Shown piece by piece: positions 7,210 to 10,062 of a stretch of 10,062 nucleotides of DNA (positions are counted from its first letter, which is position 1; each line of letters opens with the position of its first letter). A program made the translations under genes and the position numbers. The notes under the pieces were generated by a model. It searched no databases, was not told the DNA's origin, and worked only from the letters and a program-made list of their open reading frames with translations. Source of the stretch: Desulfocapsa sp. (GTDB lineage Bacteria > Desulfobacterota > Desulfobulbia > Desulfobulbales > Desulfocapsaceae); contig DAOWDZ010000192.1 in the NCBI GenBank assembly GCA_030638765.1, positions 1 through 10,062 of the forward strand. Reading direction: 5' to 3'.

Positions 7210-8916
7210 CTAATTACGGTTCAAGCAGCCTTTCCTGGGGTGCCAGCGGCATTCCTCCGGATAGGATACACATGTATCTTCATCTTCCAGGAAGTCGGTA
7301 CAATCAAGAGGAAGAGCTGGTGGCTCCTCGTTAGGAAGTATCACATTTGCAGTAGTGGTTGCGGGGTCTGAAAACACCTCACCATCGTATACTGTGAGTG
7401 TGACAGTATAAGTGCCGGTTTGACTGTACTCATGGGATGTTGTCTCACCATTACCGGTAGCGCCGCCATCACCAAAATCCCATTCGAATTCCAATGCATC
7501 ACCATCAGGGTCTGCTGAGCCTGCTCCGTCAAAAGACACAGAACCATCTTCGCTGTAGTATTCTCCTCCCGGGTCAGCAACAGGCTGTTGATTGACATCT
7601 GGTGGTGCTATTTCATCCTGCAGTGATGCACTTGCATCAACTAGCCCTGGTCCGTAGGAAATACCAATGTCTAATGCGGATGTCAGTAAAATTTCTCGGA
7701 CTTGATCCGGCCCGATGTCTCCATTTTTTGCAATTATCAATGCTGCTACGCCTGCAACGTGTGGAGACGCCATCGAAGTACCCTGAAAAAACCAGTACCC
7801 AGCCGTATTTGTTAAAGGATCAAAGGTTTGCTGAAGTATGCCATCGCCAAACCCATCCCTATTTAAATCTTTACTTGTATCGCCACCCGGCGCTGTGATA
7901 TCAAGGCCAACACCATAGTTTGAATAGGACGCTAATTTTTCATTATACGTTGTGGCTCCAACGGCAATAACCTCAGGATATAAGGCAGGATAATTTACAA
8001 TTCCTATCCCATCGTTACCTGCCGCTGCTATGATTGTAACTCCATTGCTATAGGCATCTTGGACAGCTGCTGTAAGAGCTGGTATTTGTTCAAAAGTTAC
8101 GCCAGGCGGAAAAGACAGACTCATATTGACAATGTCAGCACCATTGGCTGTGGCCCAATACAAACCATTAGCCAATGACTCGGTACTCCCACTACCAACC
8201 ATATCAAGAACTTTCACCGGCATAATAGTAGTATTGTATGCAATACCTGCCACTCCAATATAACCTTCCGTATCTTGATTGTTAGTCGACTGAGCAATCG
8301 TTCCAGCAACGTGAGTTCCGTGCCCATTATCGTCATCGGGATCAGAATCGTTATTTATAAAATCTTCGCCTTCTGAAAAGGTTGTAGTACTAAAATCTGA
8401 CAGATAAGATCTCACACCAGTATCAAGTACAGCGACCACCACAGTATTAGTGTCACCAGGCATTAAGTCCCATGCTGACTCCATGTTTATTCCACCATAT
8501 TTTCCATTTTGAAAATTCCACTGATACTTGTAAAGTGGATCACTGGGGGTGAATTGGGCACTACAGATGAGATTCGCTGTGGCATATTCTACTTTATTAT
8601 TTCTTTTGTAACTGGCAATCATTTTATCAATAGATTTATTGCTATTGAACTTCAAAACTTTAAATTTTCCTTTTTTGTAACTTTCTTTTTTTATTTTTGC
8701 ACCCAAGCCCTTATTTATGGCGTTAATGTCACCCTCAGCTACACCACTTTTGAATTTAACAATGATCTCACCGGGAACTACTTGATAGAATCCAGGATTC
8801 TCTCTTTTATTCATAGGTTTCACTTTAAAAGAATCGCTGGCCATACTTAAATTCGACAGCGCTAAAAGCAGAGATGACATCCCGACAAGAGTCTTTAACA
8901 GTAAATATTTTTTCAT
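7210..8916 (-). CDS. Secreted subtilisin-like serine protease (S8) with propeptide, PKD domain and four-Cys tail
   Basis: This 568-residue protein starts at the ATG at 8916, which has GGAG six bases upstream and opens directly into a Sec signal peptide (basic KK, hydrophobic core to about 20, likely cleavage after SMA at 26). An upstream TTG at 8949 only adds a non-signal-like extension. Residues about 45-115 resemble an I9-type inhibitory propeptide (GEIIVKFKSG...VEYATANLI). The S8 catalytic domain (about 125-435) has D165 in AVLDTGV, H199 in NGHGTHVAG, oxyanion N301 in AAAGNDG and S381 in GTSMASPHVAG, so it should be active. Residues about 442-529 form a PKD domain with the WDFGDG motif. 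The last 30 residues carry Cys 539, 549, 556 and 564 with acidic and then basic character; I do not recognise this tail. The product is expected in the periplasm or outside the cell, probably maturing by autoprocessing. It is convergent with the exporter gene and divergent from the SGNH gene. Confidence 0.94.
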   Translation of the reverse strand: MKKYLLLKTLVGMSSLLLALSNLSMASDSFKVKPMNKRENPGFYQVVPGEIIVKFKSGVAEGDINAINKGLGAKIKKESYKKGKFKVLKFNSNKSIDKMIASYKRNNKVEYATANLICSAQFTPSDPLYKYQWNFQNGKYGGINMESAWDLMPGDTNTVVVAVLDTGVRSYLSDFSTTTFSEGEDFINNDSDPDDDNGHGTHVAGTIAQSTNNQDTEGYIGVAGIAYNTTIMPVKVLDMVGSGSTESLANGLYWATANGADIVNMSLSFPPGVTFEQIPALTAAVQDAYSNGVTIIAAAGNDGIGIVNYPALYPEVIAVGATTYNEKLASYSNYGVGLDITAPGGDTSKDLNRDGFGDGILQQTFDPLTNTAGYWFFQGTSMASPHVAGVAALIIAKNGDIGPDQVREILLTSALDIGISYGPGLVDASASLQDEIAPPDVNQQPVADPGGEYYSEDGSVSFDGAGSADPDGDALEFEWDFGDGGATGNGETTSHEYSQTGTYTVTLTVYDGEVFSDPATTTANVILPNEEPPALPLDCTDFLEDEDTCVSYPEECRWHPRKGCLNRN

Positions 8917-8957
8917 TGTTGTCTCCATTGTTATAAAATAACTTGGCAACTGAACCC

Positions 8958-8978
8958 AAAAAGGTAGGCTACCTGTTT
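8958..8978. promoter_or_regulatory. Dyad in the protease gene leader (operator or attenuator candidate)
   Basis: AGGTAG-G-CTACCT (8962-8974) is a perfect 6-bp dyad about one central base. It extends outward with one mismatch to 8958-8978. On the minus strand it reads as AGGTA-GCC-TACCT followed by TTTT, so it could be a protein-binding palindrome or a small intrinsic attenuator about 45 bases before the protease ATG. Confidence 0.4.
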
Positions 8979-9198
8979 AGTTTAGCTCAGTGATATCTCA
9001 CACATTTAAGACTTATCGTCTTTGCCGGTTAGTAAATTTAATTTAATTTTAAATAGAAGTGTACCCCTGATATTAATTGTATGTGTAAAATAGGCCACAT
9101 GTCTATGTATAATGTGGTTTTCTGTGATTTTTTATTTTAGAAAACATGTTAACCATTGTATCGAAATCCAGAGCTAATCAACAAAACCTCACACACTA
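8979..9198. other. Divergent spacer between protease and SGNH genes
   Basis: This AT-rich spacer must hold the promoters of both divergent genes. Visible elements are a short inverted repeat AAGAC/GTCTT (9008-9022) and the dyad around 9095-9117. No credible protein or structured RNA gene is seen. Confidence 0.5.
9095..9117 (+). promoter_or_regulatory. Perfect TATAAT inside an inverted repeat upstream of the SGNH gene
   Basis: TATAAT at 9108-9113 is a perfect -10 hexamer, but no good -35 box lies 16-18 bases before it. It overlaps the right arm of the inverted repeat CCACAT (9095-9100) / ATGTGG (9112-9117), so a protein bound to the repeat would occlude the promoter. The same repeat followed by T-rich DNA could instead be a weak rightward terminator. 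The distance to the ATG at 9199 is about 85 bases. Confidence 0.35.
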
Positions 9199-10062
9199 AT
9201 GATGAATTTACCACTAAAAATCAATCCTTTGAAGATCATTTTCCTACTATTTTGTCTACTATGCCTAATTCTTGGTCTGACAGAAATATCCATGCGCTTT
9301 TATTTTGCATCTAACCCGGAAAAAATTCTCTATTCAAAATCCTATGAAAGTGCAAAAGGGGTTGCCAATGGTCAGGATTACAACTTCCATCTAAATTCTA
9401 AAGGATATAAAAACACTGAGTTTTTAGAAAAGAAGCAGGATAGCATTAGAATTCTGGCATTGGGAGACTCTTTCACATTTGGAAACGTTCCCTACTCAAA
9501 GAGCTATATTAGATTACTGGAGAAAAAACTTAGACCAGTCACACCAGAAATAGAAATTATTAACCTTGGTCTGCCCGGTATCGGGCTTAGTCAATCCTTG
9601 GCCATTTTTGCCCGTGAAGGACTTGAACTTGATCCCGATGTCCTCCTACTTTCCATATTTATCGGAGATGACATACTTCAAAGCAAGGCGCGCAAATATT
9701 ATAGTTATTCATACTTCCTTTCATGGCTGAATAGCTTTCTAAAGAAAGGACGACACTATCAGGGGCGAATATATCATCCTGCCGACAGCTATTGTGACAC
9801 TTGCAGAGTTTTATCCAGAGAAGAGTTGATAAATCTTGAACAGAAGAGACTTTTTCTTTACCAAAAAGAGAGTGGGAAACTAGAAAAACACCTTGGGTAT
9901 ACCAAATACTCTTTAGATAAAATATTCGAATTGTGTGAACGGTATAATATCTATCCTGTGGTCGTTCTCATACCTACTGTCCTGCAAATCGACACTCTGC
10001 TACAAAGGAGAGTTTTATCAAGGCCTCAAGACACGAAAGCAGAATGGCAATGGGAACAGCCA
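9199..10062 (+). CDS. Membrane-anchored SGNH/GDSL-like hydrolase-family protein (partial, C-terminus beyond window)
   Basis: 288 residues are visible and the frame is open to the last base. An in-frame TAA at 9175-9177 limits the start to the tandem ATG ATG at 9199/9202; no clear ribosome site precedes it. A single hydrophobic helix at about 12-30 acts as a signal anchor and places the rest in the periplasm. The SGNH fold is recognised from block I, ALGDSFTFG, with candidate nucleophile S91; block II, NLGLPGIG (122-129); and a block III-like strand ending IGDDI (155-159). In block III the usual Asn of G-x-N-D is replaced by Asp157. The block V Asp/His pair would lie near or past the window edge. 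CDTC is present around 215. Members include esterases and O-acyl transfer proteins of polysaccharide or cell-wall modification; the substrate here is unknown. Codon use is more AT-rich than in the MocR/LysE genes. The family call is fairly sure; activity is not. Confidence 0.8.
   Translation, partial: MMNLPLKINPLKIIFLLFCLLCLILGLTEISMRFYFASNPEKILYSKSYESAKGVANGQDYNFHLNSKGYKNTEFLEKKQDSIRILALGDSFTFGNVPYSKSYIRLLEKKLRPVTPEIEIINLGLPGIGLSQSLAIFAREGLELDPDVLLLSIFIGDDILQSKARKYYSYSYFLSWLNSFLKKGRHYQGRIYHPADSYCDTCRVLSREELINLEQKRLFLYQKESGKLEKHLGYTKYSLDKIFELCERYNIYPVVVLIPTVLQIDTLLQRRVLSRPQDTKAEWQWEQP

Noticed and set aside
8917..8949. Longer protease starting at a TTG at 8949 or an ATG at 8928
   Set aside because: Only the ATG at 8916 has a well-spaced GGAG and gives a clean signal peptide beginning with MKK.
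1..10062. Mobile elements, CRISPR arrays, tRNA or rRNA
   Set aside because: I found no transposase or integrase, no regularly spaced repeats and no cloverleaf or rRNA-like sequence.

Overview
The window looks like a chromosomal segment of a Gram-negative bacterium with moderate-to-low GC. The most plausible source is a sulfate- or sulfur-metabolising Desulfobacterota-type (former deltaproteobacterial) organism. This rests on the style of the sensor kinases: an HDOD-GAF-histidine kinase fusion next to a REC-PAS-kinase-REC hybrid with an HDLNN-type H box, which is common in that group. The taxonomic call is inference; there is no rRNA or marker gene here.

Layout. (1) Bases 1-3961, minus strand: two sensor-kinase genes, probably co-transcribed. 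Reading leftward, an HDOD-GAF-HisKA-HATPase kinase is followed after 97 bp by a hybrid kinase (receiver, PAS, kinase core, second receiver) that runs off the left edge. (2) Bases 3962-4624: a 663-bp AT-rich stretch with no convincing protein gene. It holds a sigma-54-like promoter candidate for the kinase pair, a rightward hairpin plus T-tract with no gene to serve, and a leftward terminator candidate for the next gene. (3) Bases 4625-7069: a compact regulator/exporter module. A MocR-type (GntR helix-turn-helix plus aminotransferase fold) regulator and a small cysteine-free carboxymuconolactone decarboxylase-family protein lie on the minus strand, and a LysE/RhtB-family exporter is divergent on the plus strand. 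The intergenic DNA carries an 11-bp perfect inverted repeat and a nested 6-bp inverted repeat. Each arm of the nested repeat is a consensus -35 box, one per direction. (4) Bases 7145-7205: a two-part hairpin that can terminate both convergent genes. (5) Bases 7210-8916, minus: a secreted subtilisin-like serine protease with I9-like propeptide, complete catalytic residues, a PKD domain and a four-cysteine tail. (6) Bases 8917-9198: spacer with two dyad elements. (7) Bases 9199-10062, plus: an N-terminally membrane-anchored SGNH/GDSL-like protein cut by the right edge.

How the genes may work together. The two kinases could form a phosphorelay (the HDOD kinase has no receiver; its neighbour has two), but no DNA-binding response regulator is in view. 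The MocR/CMD/LysE group reads as a locally regulated efflux unit, with the PLP-dependent regulator probably sensing an amino acid or PLP-related compound and controlling both itself and the exporter. The protease and the SGNH protein are separate envelope or extracellular functions sharing a divergent intergenic region. I see no mobile element, CRISPR array, tRNA or rRNA. The main candidates for something undescribed are the double-headed operator of the MocR module, a possible small RNA in the 663-bp gap, and the cysteine tail of the protease.
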